This document shows positions 1 to 7,901 of a stretch of DNA of 58,101 nucleotides, piece after piece. The DNA is taken from NCBI RefSeq assembly GCF_000204015.1, contig NZ_GL883077.1, positions 1,435,619 through 1,493,719 of the forward strand, written 5' to 3'. Both the position numbers and the translations under genes were made by a program. Position 1 is the first letter of the stretch, and each line of letters begins with the position of its first letter. The stretch is from Asticcacaulis biprosthecium C19. GTDB taxonomy: Bacteria; Pseudomonadota; Alphaproteobacteria; Caulobacterales; Caulobacteraceae. Under the pieces are notes generated by a model. The model was not told the origin of the DNA. It made no database searches and saw nothing but the letters and a program-made list of their open reading frames with translations.

Positions 1-74
1 ACACACGATGAGTCAAGGTCATCGTGGGTTGGTATTACTGGCCGGTATGTCCACCTGCCGCCGCAGAGATGGCG

Positions 75-923
75 TTAACCCGGCTTGCGGATCAGAAAGG
101 TTATGTGCGGACACAGCGTCAGCTTCAGCAGATTGATATCAGCGACCGGCCGGCCCAGTCTGAGGCCGTATTCGACGCACAGGTCGTGAAAGAAGTTGTC
201 GCGGCGGATGAGGTCCTGCAGGTCGTTCCTGGCCGTGGTAATCGCGCGCAGGCGGTGGAACATCCAGGAAAACACATCATAGGCGGCGTGGATCTCTTCC
301 AGCCGCAGACCCGCCTTCACGGCCGCGGCCTTCAGACCCAGAGGCGTGAGATTGTAGAGCGAGTGGTCGTGGACCTGCTCGAGATAGCCGGCGGCGCCGA
401 ACACGATGCCATTGGGTTTCAGCACCCGTGCGATCTCGGACAACGCCAAATCGGGGTCGCGGAGGTAACAGAAGATCTGGAAGGCGAAGACGGCGTCGAA
501 ACTGGCGTCGTCATAGGGCAGACGCAGGTCCTCGCAGGCATCGACCTCCGGTTGGGGGTCGCCGCCGCTGCCCGGCAGCCCGGCCGGCTGAACGCCGCGC
601 CAGACAAAGCCGGCGTTTTCCAGCATGCCGCGGTAGATGCCGGATCCGCAACCATAGTCGAGCACGCTCGGTATTTCGTCATGGAGCGCGCGGTGCGAGT
701 CACAGAAGCGGACGGCCAGTTGCTCGGGCGATACCGGATCGGTCGAGGTCTGGCTGACGAACGGGCCGATCTCCTGGCGCAAGGAACCGTCGATAACCAG
801 TTCGTGCCCGTCCTGGAACAGTCTCTGCAACAGGGCGGTCAGGCCCGCCATGATCTCTTGGTTTTTCTCTGCCGCAATCCCGTCCATGACGAAGCGTATC
901 TCACGGAAGAATCCACCGGGCAA
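75..923 (-). CDS. SAM-dependent class I methyltransferase
   Basis: Predicted to transfer a methyl group from S-adenosylmethionine; the acceptor is unknown. Glycine-rich motif I (VLDYGCGSGIYRG) lies near residues 87-99. An acidic motif region (DACEDLRLP) and the post-I strand SFDAVFAFQ near residue 141 follow, and the Methyltransf_11-like fold continues to about residue 185. No signal peptide or membrane segment is visible. The given start is TTG at 923; ATG at 887 (MDGIAAEK) is an alternative, and neither has a convincing ribosome site. It begins 17 bases after the stop of the large RTX-like gene on the same strand, so the two are probably co-transcribed. Whether it modifies that protein or a glycan is open. 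Confidence 0.8.
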   Translation of the reverse strand: MPGGFFREIRFVMDGIAAEKNQEIMAGLTALLQRLFQDGHELVIDGSLRQEIGPFVSQTSTDPVSPEQLAVRFCDSHRALHDEIPSVLDYGCGSGIYRGMLENAGFVWRGVQPAGLPGSGGDPQPEVDACEDLRLPYDDASFDAVFAFQIFCYLRDPDLALSEIARVLKPNGIVFGAAGYLEQVHDHSLYNLTPLGLKAAAVKAGLRLEEIHAAYDVFSWMFHRLRAITTARNDLQDLIRRDNFFHDLCVEYGLRLGRPVADINLLKLTLCPHITFLIRKPG

Positions 924-940
924 GCCATGACGGGCCTTTA

Positions 941-3900
941 TTACCAGACGATGTGAGCCAGGACGTCGGCCGTAGTGGCACTGTTCACTGTGATGACATT
1001 GCCGCCGCCCAAGGTGATCAGCACATTGGCCCCCGACTGGGTGACCATGCCGCTGCTGACCACGCCGCTGGTATAGGCATTGATGTTGATCGTGTCGTTC
1101 TGGGCCGCGCTGAAGTCGCTGATGGTGTCGGCGCCGCTAGCCGCTTCGAACAGGAAGAGGTCCGCCCCAAGCCCACCCGCCAGGACATCTGCCCCGCCCT
1201 TGCCGTTGAGGGTGTTGTTGCCGCTGTTGCCGGTCAGTGTGTTGGCCAGGCTGTTCCCGGTGGCGTTGACATTGGCTGAACCGGTCAGGTTGATGGTTTC
1301 GGCGTAGCGGCCGCTCAAGCTATAGCTAACGGTCGAAGAGATGACGTCGGTCCCTTCGCCGGAGGCTTCCACGACATTGTCGCCGCTGGTCTGGACATAG
1401 TAGGTGTCGTTGCCCAGCCCGCCGGTCAGCACATTGACGCCGGAATTGCCGGTCAGGACGTTGTTGAGCGCGTTGCCGGTACCGTTGACGGCGTCCGAAC
1501 CCGTCAGGGTCAGGTTATCGACATTGGCGGCCAGGGTATGGGTGAGGGCGGTGGAGACCAGATCGATACCTTCGCCGGCCGCTTCGGTGACCACGTCTTC
1601 GGCATCGTCGACGACGTAGCTGTCGTTGCCGGTGCCGCCGATCATGGTGTCGGCGCCGGCGCCGCCGTCCAGGCTGTCGTGGCCGCCCAGACCACTCAGG
1701 GTGTTCACGCCGTTGTTGCCGGTCAGGGTGTTGGCATTGCCGTTTCCGGTGGCGTCGAGATTGGCCGCGCCGGCCAGGGTGAGGAACTCGACATACCGCC
1801 CGGCCAGGGAATAGCTGACGGTCGAAATGACGGTGTCGCTGCCGTCGCCATTGGCCTCTACGACATTGTCGCCGCTGTTTTGAATGTAATAGGTGTCGTT
1901 GCCGGCCAGGCCTGACAGGACGTTGTTGGCCTCATTGCCGCTCAGGACGTTGTTGCCGGTGTTACCCGTGCCGTTGACGGCAGCCGCGCCGGTCAGCAGC
2001 AGGTTCTCGACATTAGACCCCAGGGTCCAGGTGATGGCGGACTCGACGGTGTCGGTGCCTTCGGCGGCGGCTTCGACGGTGCTGTCGCCTGTGTTCTGGA
2101 CGACATAGGTGTCGTCACCCGCCAGGCCGGTCAGGACGTTGTTGCCGCTGTTGCCCTCGATCCGGTTGGCCAGTTCGTTGCCGCTGCCGTTGATATTGGC
2201 CGAACCGGTCAGAATCAGGTTTTCGACCTGGGTACCCAGGAAGTCGCGCGTCGCCGACGAATAGACGACATCAACGCCGCCGCCCGCCGACTCGACGACG
2301 CTGTCGGTCTGGCTCTGGACGTAATAGGTGTCGTTGCCGGCAAGACCCGACAGGACATTGTTGCCGGAATTACCGGTCAGGACGTTATCGAGAGCGTTGC
2401 CGATACCATTGATCGCCGTGGCCCCGATCAGGCTCAGGTTTTCGAGATTGGCCCCCAGGGTAAGGGTAATGGAAGTCTCCACCGTGTCGGTGCCTTCGCC
2501 GGCAGCTTCGGTGACCAGATCGCCGGTCGTGTTCACAACGTAGGTGTCGTTGCCCAGCCCGCCGGTCAGGGAATCATTGCCCGTACCGCCGTCCAACCGG
2601 TTATGGCCGGAATTGCCGTTCAGCGTATTGGCATTGCCGTTGCCGGTGGCGTCGATGTCGGCCGCTCCCGTCAAAGTCAGGACCTCGACGATGCGGCCGG
2701 CCAGGCTGTAGCTGGCGGACGCGAAGATGATGTCCGTGCCCTGGCCCGCCGATTCCACGACATTGTCGCTGGAGTTCTGCACCACGTAGGTATCATCACC
2801 CAGGCCGCCGCTCAGGACATTGGTGGCGCTATTGCCGGTCAGGATATTGTTGAGCCCATTGCCGGTGCCGTTGATCACGGCCGTGCTCGTCAAGGTCAGG
2901 TTTTCCAGCTCTGCCGACAAGGTCAGGGTGATCGAGGATTCGACCGTATCCAAGCCCCCACCGGCCGCTTCGCCGAAAGCATCTCCGGCGGAATTAATGA
3001 CGTAGGTGTCGTTGCCCAGGCCTCCCACCAGTGTGTCATTGCCGGTGTTGCCGTCCAGACGGTTGGCGTTGTTGTCGCCCGTCAGGCTGTCATTGAAGGT
3101 CGAGCCCAGCAGGCCCTCAAAATTGGTCAGCAGGTCATTGCCGTTGCCGGTCGCCTGGGCTGCGCCCTGCAGGGCCAGGCTGACCGTGACGGGTCCGGTA
3201 GCGCTGGCGTAGCTGGCGATGTCAAAGCCGGCTTGGCCGTTCAGCGTGTCGTTGCCGGCGCCACCATCGATCGTGTCGTTGCTGTTGCTGCCGGCGTAGC
3301 TGTCGTTCCCCCCTCCCCGGAGGATGTACTGGCTGCCGCTGGCGAGCGCCACGTTGATGCTTTCGAACGAGGCGAAGGTGTTGACCCCGATGGTCAGGGT
3401 CACACCTGACCACACCAGGTTCAGACCCGAAAGTCCGCTCAGGTTCAGGTTCAGATGGTCGATCCCCGTGCCGCCTGACAGGTTCAGCCGGTTGCCGGCC
3501 GCGCCCAGGGCGTTGCCGTCGACATTCATGACATCGTCGCCGCGGCCCATGGTGTAGGCGATGCGTTCCATACCGTTGAACTGGGTGCGATTGGCGCCTT
3601 CGTTATAGAAGTCGCCGTAGAAGCGCACGCCACTGTCGTTGTAGATATAGCTGGTAACGCCGGTATCCTGGCTGTTGTTGCGCACCGTCAGGAAATCGTA
3701 GCCGGAACCGCCCTCGACATATTGGTAGCCGATGGCGCTGTTCAGGGTGATGGCGTCGTCGCCGCCCGCCAGCCTGAACTGTTCACTCGTCGCCGTCGTG
3801 CGTGTGACCGTATCGTTGCCGCTGCCGAAGGTCACATTGAAGACTTCAAAATTGAGCAGGCTGAGGCGGGTACTGGTCAGCGAGGTTTCGTTCAGGACGA

Positions 3901-5944
3901 TATTGGCCGTCAGGGCGCCCAGATTGGCGCTGAGGCTATCGCTCCCGGCGCCGGCATCGAAAGCGATGCTGGTATTGCTGTTGACCAAGGGGCCGCCGTC
4001 CAGGCTCAGGGCGTCATTTCCGGATCCGGCGATGACGCTCAAGTTTTCCGTGCCGTTGAACTGGGTGCGGTTGGTGTCGTTATAGATGTCGCCGTAAAAG
4101 CGGATGCCGCTGTCATTGTAGATGGCGTGGCCGACATTGGCGGTCACTGTGTGATTGTCGATACTGAGGCTGTCCGTACCGTCTCCCGCTTCGACATACT
4201 GGTAACCCGCCGCGCTGGTCAGGGTGACGGTGTCGTTGCCGCCCGCCATGCGCCAGCTCTGGTTGTTGGCGCCGGCGACAGTGACGCTGTCATTGCCGCT
4301 GCCCATGTAGACCGTACCGTAGATTTCGAAGCCATTGAGTGCCACACGATCCGCGGTGAGGCTGCTGTTGAACACAGTAATGTCGGTTGTAATGACCGAC
4401 AGGTTGGCTGAGGTCAGGGTGTCGGTTCCGCCGCCCGCGTCGATATCGGCACTGTTGGCCACGGTCGCGAGCACCCCGCCATCGAAGGTGAGCGCGTCGT
4501 TGCCGGTACCCATTCGGTAGACAAGCGCCTCGGTCCCGTTGAATTGCGTGCGGTTGCCGCCGTCATTGTAAAAATCGCCGTAGAAGCGTGCGCCGCTGTC
4601 GTTGTAGACATTGCTCGACACGCCCGCTGTCTGCGTCGAGTTGTCGACCGACAGGGTATCGAACCCGCCGGCCAGTTCGATGTACTGATAGCCGTGGGCG
4701 CCATTCAGGGTCACGCTATCGTTGCCGGCGCCCAGGCGCAGATCCTGGCCGGCGGTTTCGGTCAGGGTTACGCTGTCATTGCCGCTGCCGAAGGTCACGA
4801 CATAACTGATGAAGCCCAGAAGGCTCAGGCGGCTCGTCGTCAGGGAGGCGTTGTTCAGGACGATATCAGTGGTGATGACCCCCAGGTTCGCCGACAGGTG
4901 GTTGCCTCCAGCGCCGGCGTCGACATAGACCGTGTTGGCCACAACCGCCAGCGGACCGGCGTCGAGGGTCAGGGTATCGCTGCCTGAGCCCATATAATAG
5001 GTCAGGTTCTCAACGGCGTTATACTGCGTGCGATTGCCGGCGTCATTGTAGAGGTCGCCATAGAAGTCAACGCCGCCGTTGTTGTACAAGGTGCTGCCGA
5101 CGGCGACCGTTTGCGCGGAGTTGTTCACCGTCAGGCTGTCTTGGCCCGCCCCCATGGCGACATACTGGTAACCCAGGGCGCCGTTGAAGGTGACGCTGTC
5201 ATTACCATTGCCGAGCACCAGACTCTGGCCGCCCGTATTGTTTAGAGTGACGCTGTCGTTACCGCTGCCGAAGGTGACATTGTAGGTGGTGAAGTTCTTT
5301 AGCGACAACCGGCTGGTGGTCAGAGACGCATTGGTCATAACTATGTTGGTGGCAACGACCCCCAGATTGGCGTTCAGCGTATTCACGCCGCCGCCGGCAT
5401 TCACGGCAACATTGGTATTCGAAGCGGCGAGAGGGCCTCCGTCCATGGTGAGGGTGTCGTTCCCCAGGCCCATCGTATAGTTGATCTTCTCGATGCCGTT
5501 ATACTGGACACGGTTGGTGTCGTGGTAGAGGTCGCCGTAGAAGTCCACGCCGCCATTGTTGTACAAGGTGCTGCTAACCCCCACCACCTGGCTGGCGGCA
5601 TTGACGTTCAGCGTATCCTTGCCGGCGCCGCCTTCGACATAGATGTAGCCTGTCGGATTGTTGTAGGTGAAGATATCGTCGCCGGGGCTGTTGCGCAGTC
5701 CGCCATTGCCGGTCACCAGCTTTTGGGAGTCGTCGCCGATGGCTGCGACAGGGGGCGTGCCCAGACTCTCATGTGTCAAGGCGGGAGCGGTGATGATCAC
5801 GCGGAATGGGCTGTCATCAAACGACGGCAGGAGGCTGCTATGGATCTTGCCATCGTGGGCACGTGATGCTGGGCTGCCATCGAGATAGATGGCGTTGGCG
5901 ACACCGCCGGTGCGGCCGGAATGATCGACAAAAAGGGCAGGCAT
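941..5944 (-). CDS. Giant RTX-like calcium-binding repeat protein, probable type I secretion substrate
   Basis: A 1,667-residue acidic, Asn/Gly/Asp-rich protein with no N-terminal signal peptide. The N-terminal half holds five copies of an approximately 160-residue unit marked by an FYGD motif and GSGNDSVT-type turns. The C-terminal half holds about eight units of 72-90 residues containing GNDTY and NVLTGNSGNN nonapeptide-like motifs typical of Ca2+-binding beta-rolls. The last 80 residues (DLFLFEAASGADTISDF onward, ending HIVW) resemble the C-terminal secretion domain of serralysin/haemolysin-type T1SS substrates. Start at 5944 has a good site (GAGGAAACGACC-ATG). No T1SS ABC/MFP genes lie nearby, so the exporter must be elsewhere. 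Function (adhesin, S-layer-like or matrix protein) cannot be told from sequence. Confidence 0.85.
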   Translation of the reverse strand: MPALFVDHSGRTGGVANAIYLDGSPASRAHDGKIHSSLLPSFDDSPFRVIITAPALTHESLGTPPVAAIGDDSQKLVTGNGGLRNSPGDDIFTYNNPTGYIYVEGGAGKDTLNVNAASQVVGVSSTLYNNGGVDFYGDLYHDTNRVQYNGIEKINYTMGLGNDTLTMDGGPLAASNTNVAVNAGGGVNTLNANLGVVATNIVMTNASLTTSRLSLKNFTTYNVTFGSGNDSVTLNNTGGQSLVLGNGNDSVTFNGALGYQYVAMGAGQDSLTVNNSAQTVAVGSTLYNNGGVDFYGDLYNDAGNRTQYNAVENLTYYMGSGSDTLTLDAGPLAVVANTVYVDAGAGGNHLSANLGVITTDIVLNNASLTTSRLSLLGFISYVVTFGSGNDSVTLTETAGQDLRLGAGNDSVTLNGAHGYQYIELAGGFDTLSVDNSTQTAGVSSNVYNDSGARFYGDFYNDGGNRTQFNGTEALVYRMGTGNDALTFDGGVLATVANSADIDAGGGTDTLTSANLSVITTDITVFNSSLTADRVALNGFEIYGTVYMGSGNDSVTVAGANNQSWRMAGGNDTVTLTSAAGYQYVEAGDGTDSLSIDNHTVTANVGHAIYNDSGIRFYGDIYNDTNRTQFNGTENLSVIAGSGNDALSLDGGPLVNSNTSIAFDAGAGSDSLSANLGALTANIVLNETSLTSTRLSLLNFEVFNVTFGSGNDTVTRTTATSEQFRLAGGDDAITLNSAIGYQYVEGGSGYDFLTVRNNSQDTGVTSYIYNDSGVRFYGDFYNEGANRTQFNGMERIAYTMGRGDDVMNVDGNALGAAGNRLNLSGGTGIDHLNLNLSGLSGLNLVWSGVTLTIGVNTFASFESINVALASGSQYILRGGGNDSYAGSNSNDTIDGGAGNDTLNGQAGFDIASYASATGPVTVSLALQGAAQATGNGNDLLTNFEGLLGSTFNDSLTGDNNANRLDGNTGNDTLVGGLGNDTYVINSAGDAFGEAAGGGLDTVESSITLTLSAELENLTLTSTAVINGTGNGLNNILTGNSATNVLSGGLGDDTYVVQNSSDNVVESAGQGTDIIFASASYSLAGRIVEVLTLTGAADIDATGNGNANTLNGNSGHNRLDGGTGNDSLTGGLGNDTYVVNTTGDLVTEAAGEGTDTVETSITLTLGANLENLSLIGATAINGIGNALDNVLTGNSGNNVLSGLAGNDTYYVQSQTDSVVESAGGGVDVVYSSATRDFLGTQVENLILTGSANINGSGNELANRIEGNSGNNVLTGLAGDDTYVVQNTGDSTVEAAAEGTDTVESAITWTLGSNVENLLLTGAAAVNGTGNTGNNVLSGNEANNVLSGLAGNDTYYIQNSGDNVVEANGDGSDTVISTVSYSLAGRYVEFLTLAGAANLDATGNGNANTLTGNNGVNTLSGLGGHDSLDGGAGADTMIGGTGNDSYVVDDAEDVVTEAAGEGIDLVSTALTHTLAANVDNLTLTGSDAVNGTGNALNNVLTGNSGVNVLTGGLGNDTYYVQTSGDNVVEASGEGTDVISSTVSYSLSGRYAETINLTGSANVNATGNSLANTLTGNSGNNTLNGKGGADVLAGGLGADLFLFEAASGADTISDFSAAQNDTININAYTSGVVSSGMVTQSGANVLITLGGGNVITVNSATTADVLAHIVW
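1380..3020 (-). repeat. Eight diverged ~215-270-bp repeats in the C-terminal half of the RTX gene
   Basis: The codons for the GNDTYYVQ/GNDTYVVN motif recur at about 1393, 1614, 1885, 2101, 2317, 2538, 2785 and 2999. The spacings are about 221, 271, 216, 216, 221, 247 and 214 bases. Each unit is a Ca2+-binding GNDTY turn, a VVESAGEGTD strand, a LENLTLTG strand and a NGTGNALNNVLTGNSG beta-roll segment. The longer copies carry an additional GG-repeat (LDGGTGNDSL). Confidence 0.75.
3580..5640 (-). repeat. Five tandem ~480-bp (159-162 residue) repeats inside the RTX gene
   Basis: The segment encoding the FYGD motif recurs with its DNA marker (gtcgcc before the tag/taa of the Tyr codon) at about 5531, 5054, 4574, 4088 and 3611. 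The spacings are 477, 480, 486 and 477 bases. Each unit carries a YMGSGNDTLT-like turn, an ANLGVITTDIVLNNASLT-like strand, a VTFGSGNDSVT turn and a GYQYVE strand. The copies are clearly diverged, so the duplication is not recent. Confidence 0.8.
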
Positions 5945-6257
5945 GGTCGTTTCCTCGAATTATGATCTGGCGGGAGTGGGCGCGGCATCGCCGCGTATCC
6001 GGAAAAAATGACAGGCTACTTTGACGGCTACGGTAATGAGGACGCGGGCGCCGTGCCGAAATCGGACGCAAGGCGCGGGTACGGCATTAGGATTTGATTA
6101 AGGTTTTACCGGAACGGCGTTCTCTTGGCTACAGAAAACGCCGTATCGTTGATCCACTATCCTGTCACGCCGCTGGCAAAATGATTAATGACAATCAGGG
6201 GGAGCAGCGCTACTGTTGACTGGGTCGACATGCAATGGGGCGCAGGGAGACAGGTGC
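5945..6257. promoter_or_regulatory. Divergent control region between the RTX gene and the LuxR-type gene
   Basis: This 313-base intergenic region must hold promoters for both directions. Two perfect inverted repeats are visible. CGCGGC-ATC-GCCGCG at 5981-5995 sits 37 bases before the RTX start codon, where it could be a leader hairpin or an operator. ACGGCGTT / AACGCCGT at 6114-6121 and 6137-6144 is separated by 15 bases. The stretch 6090-6120 is comparatively AT-rich. No classical -35/-10 pair could be assigned with confidence. Confidence 0.4.
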
Positions 6258-6932
6258 TTGAGTGACAGGCCGACGGGTATAGGGGCGTTGACCGAGCGCC
6301 AGAAGGAAATTCTGCGCCTGATCGCGCGGCACCACCAGGAGAAGGAGATCGCACGTCTCCTGCGGATCAGTGTGCCGACGGTCAAGGACCACGCCGCCAC
6401 GGCGCGGCGGCACCTCGGTGTCAGTACAACGCGCAAGGCCGCCATGATGCTGGTGGAATACGAGGCCGGCGCCGGAGCTATACCCGGCGTAGGGTATACG
6501 TCGCGATCAGTCGCCAGACCGCCCGAACCTCTGTCAGCTTCAGGTCATGAGCCAAGCATTCAAACCGAACGACGACTACCTGATCATCACCTACCAGGAG
6601 CTGGAAATGGCCTGGAGGATGCTCGCTTCACCCGAGAAGCTGGATCAGATTACGGACACACTGGATTCCGTCCGGCAACTGAACCGCAGCTACGGGCCGG
6701 AGAAGGCCATCTTCACCATGGTCTCAGCGACGGCGTGGCTGACCCAGGACGAGCCAGCGTAACGACGAGTGCGGGGTTCATTTCCCGGCTGAAATCGATG
6801 TCACTTCCGATGTGGCTGGGGCTGATTGCAACGACCGCCGTGGGATCTCTGATCCTCATGACGTTCGTTCTGGCCCTGACGCTCGGAACCCTGAACGTCA
6901 TTCAGCAGATCACACACTACTTCGGCTGGTGA
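6258..6932 (+). CDS. LuxR-type HTH regulator with C-terminal membrane helix (frame structure unusual)
   Basis: Residues about 10-60 form a LuxR/FixJ helix-turn-helix (ALTERQKEILRLIA, EIARLLRISVPTVKDHAATA). The last 45 residues contain one hydrophobic helix (LGLIATTAVGSLILMTFVLAL). Proteins with an N-terminal LuxR HTH and a C-terminal single helix are known in sphingomonads and relatives, so a membrane-tethered regulator fits. TTG at 6258 is preferred, because AGGGAG lies 8 bases upstream; TTG at 6216 is possible. The middle of the frame (about 6500-6760) has poor third-position GC (about 40%) and reads like non-coding sequence, while another frame there looks coding (see the 71-residue ORF). 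Real gene limits may therefore differ, for example a short HTH protein plus a separate small membrane protein starting near 6798. Confidence 0.6.
   Translation: MSDRPTGIGALTERQKEILRLIARHHQEKEIARLLRISVPTVKDHAATARRHLGVSTTRKAAMMLVEYEAGAGAIPGVGYTSRSVARPPEPLSASGHEPSIQTERRLPDHHLPGAGNGLEDARFTREAGSDYGHTGFRPATEPQLRAGEGHLHHGLSDGVADPGRASVTTSAGFISRLKSMSLPMWLGLIATTAVGSLILMTFVLALTLGTLNVIQQITHYFGW
6479..6498. repeat. Inverted repeat TATACCC-N6-GGGTATA at the frame change
   Basis: A perfect 7-base inverted repeat with a 6-base spacer (GGCGTA) lies exactly where coding character leaves the HTH frame. It could be a hairpin or operator in a cryptic intergenic gap, or chance. Confidence 0.35.
6547..6762 (+). 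CDS. Small 71-residue hypothetical protein overlapping the LuxR-type ORF in the +1 frame
   Basis: Encodes MSQAFKPNDDYLIITYQELE and onward to WLTQDEPA, with a natural soluble-protein composition and predicted helices. By hand count the third-position GC is about 82% (58 of 71 codons), against about 40% for the overlapping LuxR frame over the same bases. That argues this frame is the one under coding selection here. The ribosome site is weak (CAGGTC just before ATG). No family recognised. It may be an accessory of the regulatory group 6258-7759. Confidence 0.5.
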   Translation: MSQAFKPNDDYLIITYQELEMAWRMLASPEKLDQITDTLDSVRQLNRSYGPEKAIFTMVSATAWLTQDEPA

Positions 6933-6971
6933 GCACGCCAGTCGGCGTTCTCAGCAGTTAGGGGTATCAAG

Positions 6972-7316
6972 ATGAAACGAGCGGATATGGTGCGGTACGG
7001 CGCCGAGCAACTGATCAACGCAGAAAACGCCATCGAACTGGCGCTGTGTCAGTCGGCGACGCTGATCAGCGAGCTCAGCCGGATGCGCATGGAGTCCCGA
7101 CTGTCGGCTGTGGTCGGCCAGGATGCCCTTGACTCCGCGGCGGACGTCATCATCAAACTGACCGAGGCGCGCCGCGCCATCGTCCAGACCCACGGTCACC
7201 TCAACGACGTCAAGATCCAGATCGGTTGTGGAGCGGTCGCCGCCGGTGACGTCGAAAAGCCTCCCAAGCCGACACCTACTGGTATGCGGTTGCCCCTGGC
7301 CGTGGCTGCCGAATAA
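6972..7316 (+). CDS. Conserved small hypothetical protein of the LuxR-HTH neighbourhood
   Basis: A 114-residue soluble, mostly helical protein with no signal peptide or membrane segment. The central part (SRMRMESRLSAVVGQDALD) followed by an amphipathic helix (KLTEARRAIVQTHGHLNDVK) resembles small proteins that, as I recall, sit next to LuxR-HTH/TM regulators in sphingomonads; the biochemical function is unknown. Start ATG at 6972 follows a weak site (AGGGGTATCAAG). It lies 39 bases after the LuxR-type gene and 8 bases before the next gene, so all are probably one transcript. Confidence 0.65.
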   Translation: MKRADMVRYGAEQLINAENAIELALCQSATLISELSRMRMESRLSAVVGQDALDSAADVIIKLTEARRAIVQTHGHLNDVKIQIGCGAVAAGDVEKPPKPTPTGMRLPLAVAAE

Positions 7317-7324
7317 GGAGACGC

Positions 7325-7759
7325 ATGTATTACACCTGGGCTATCGTCTCCCGATTCTGGGGATTTCTCATCGTACCCTATGCCCTCGTGCGTGGCGGCC
7401 CCGCGGAAAGATGCGGTGCCGCCATTTACGGTTTGGCCTGGGCTGCGACCTTTTTTTCCCAGAGCCGCGACGGCAACGGGCCAGGCATATGGGTTTTCGT
7501 CATCGATTCCCTGATGATGCTGGCATTTATCGTCCTGTCGGCGGTGACCCGCAAAATTTGGACGCTGTTTGCGGCGGCCTTCGCCATGGCCGCGGTATTG
7601 TGTCACATCGCCGGCATGATTGGGCAGGTCAATGTGGTGACCTATGTCACCGGGATCATGTTGTGGGGCGCCTATGGCATGCTGGTAGCACTGACTGGGG
7701 GCATGATCAGCGTCGAACTGGAACGTTACCGCCGGCATCGCCAGAAGCCTGAATCTTAG
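7325..7759 (+). CDS. Small four-helix integral membrane protein, function unknown
   Basis: A 144-residue hydrophobic protein with four probable membrane helices: near residues 5-22, 30-44 with a polar SQSRDGNG loop after it, 53-72 and 77-125 as one or two segments. The C-terminus is basic (ELERYRRHRQ) and probably cytoplasmic. Start ATG at 7325 has AAGGAGACGC just upstream, a strong ribosome site. It immediately follows the 114-residue protein gene and is probably co-expressed with the LuxR-type regulator, perhaps as its membrane partner (inference only). Confidence 0.7.
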   Translation: MYYTWAIVSRFWGFLIVPYALVRGGPAERCGAAIYGLAWAATFFSQSRDGNGPGIWVFVIDSLMMLAFIVLSAVTRKIWTLFAAAFAMAAVLCHIAGMIGQVNVVTYVTGIMLWGAYGMLVALTGGMISVELERYRRHRQKPES

Positions 7760-7816
7760 TGGCAAATGCAACCATGGGCGATTTTATGCGGCATACTTTC
7801 TTCCGGTTGCTTACGC

Positions 7817-7833
7817 CGAGTGCGTAGCACTCG
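7817..7833. promoter_or_regulatory. Perfect inverted repeat CGAGTGC-GTA-GCACTCG upstream of the XRE regulator
   Basis: Seven-base arms with a 3-base spacer lie about 70 bases before the likely start of the XRE gene. The size and symmetry suit a dimeric XRE-family operator, so autoregulation is plausible. There is no T-run, so it is not a standard terminator. Confidence 0.45.
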
Positions 7834-7901
7834 CTATGGTGCCAACACTGAATCGTCCCGGCCTACGCTGCGGGCGACTGTTTTTATTCCAACCCCCAGC
7901 A

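Noticed and set aside
24-956. Long plus-strand open frame over the methyltransferase
   Set aside because: It mirrors the minus-strand methyltransferase. The minus frame has a clear SAM motif; the plus frame has no recognisable domain.
2820-5000. CRISPR-like regular repetition in the first 6 kb
   Set aside because: The periodicity is coding (about 480 and about 220 bases, diverged) and encodes RTX-type protein repeats; there are no short identical repeats with unique spacers.
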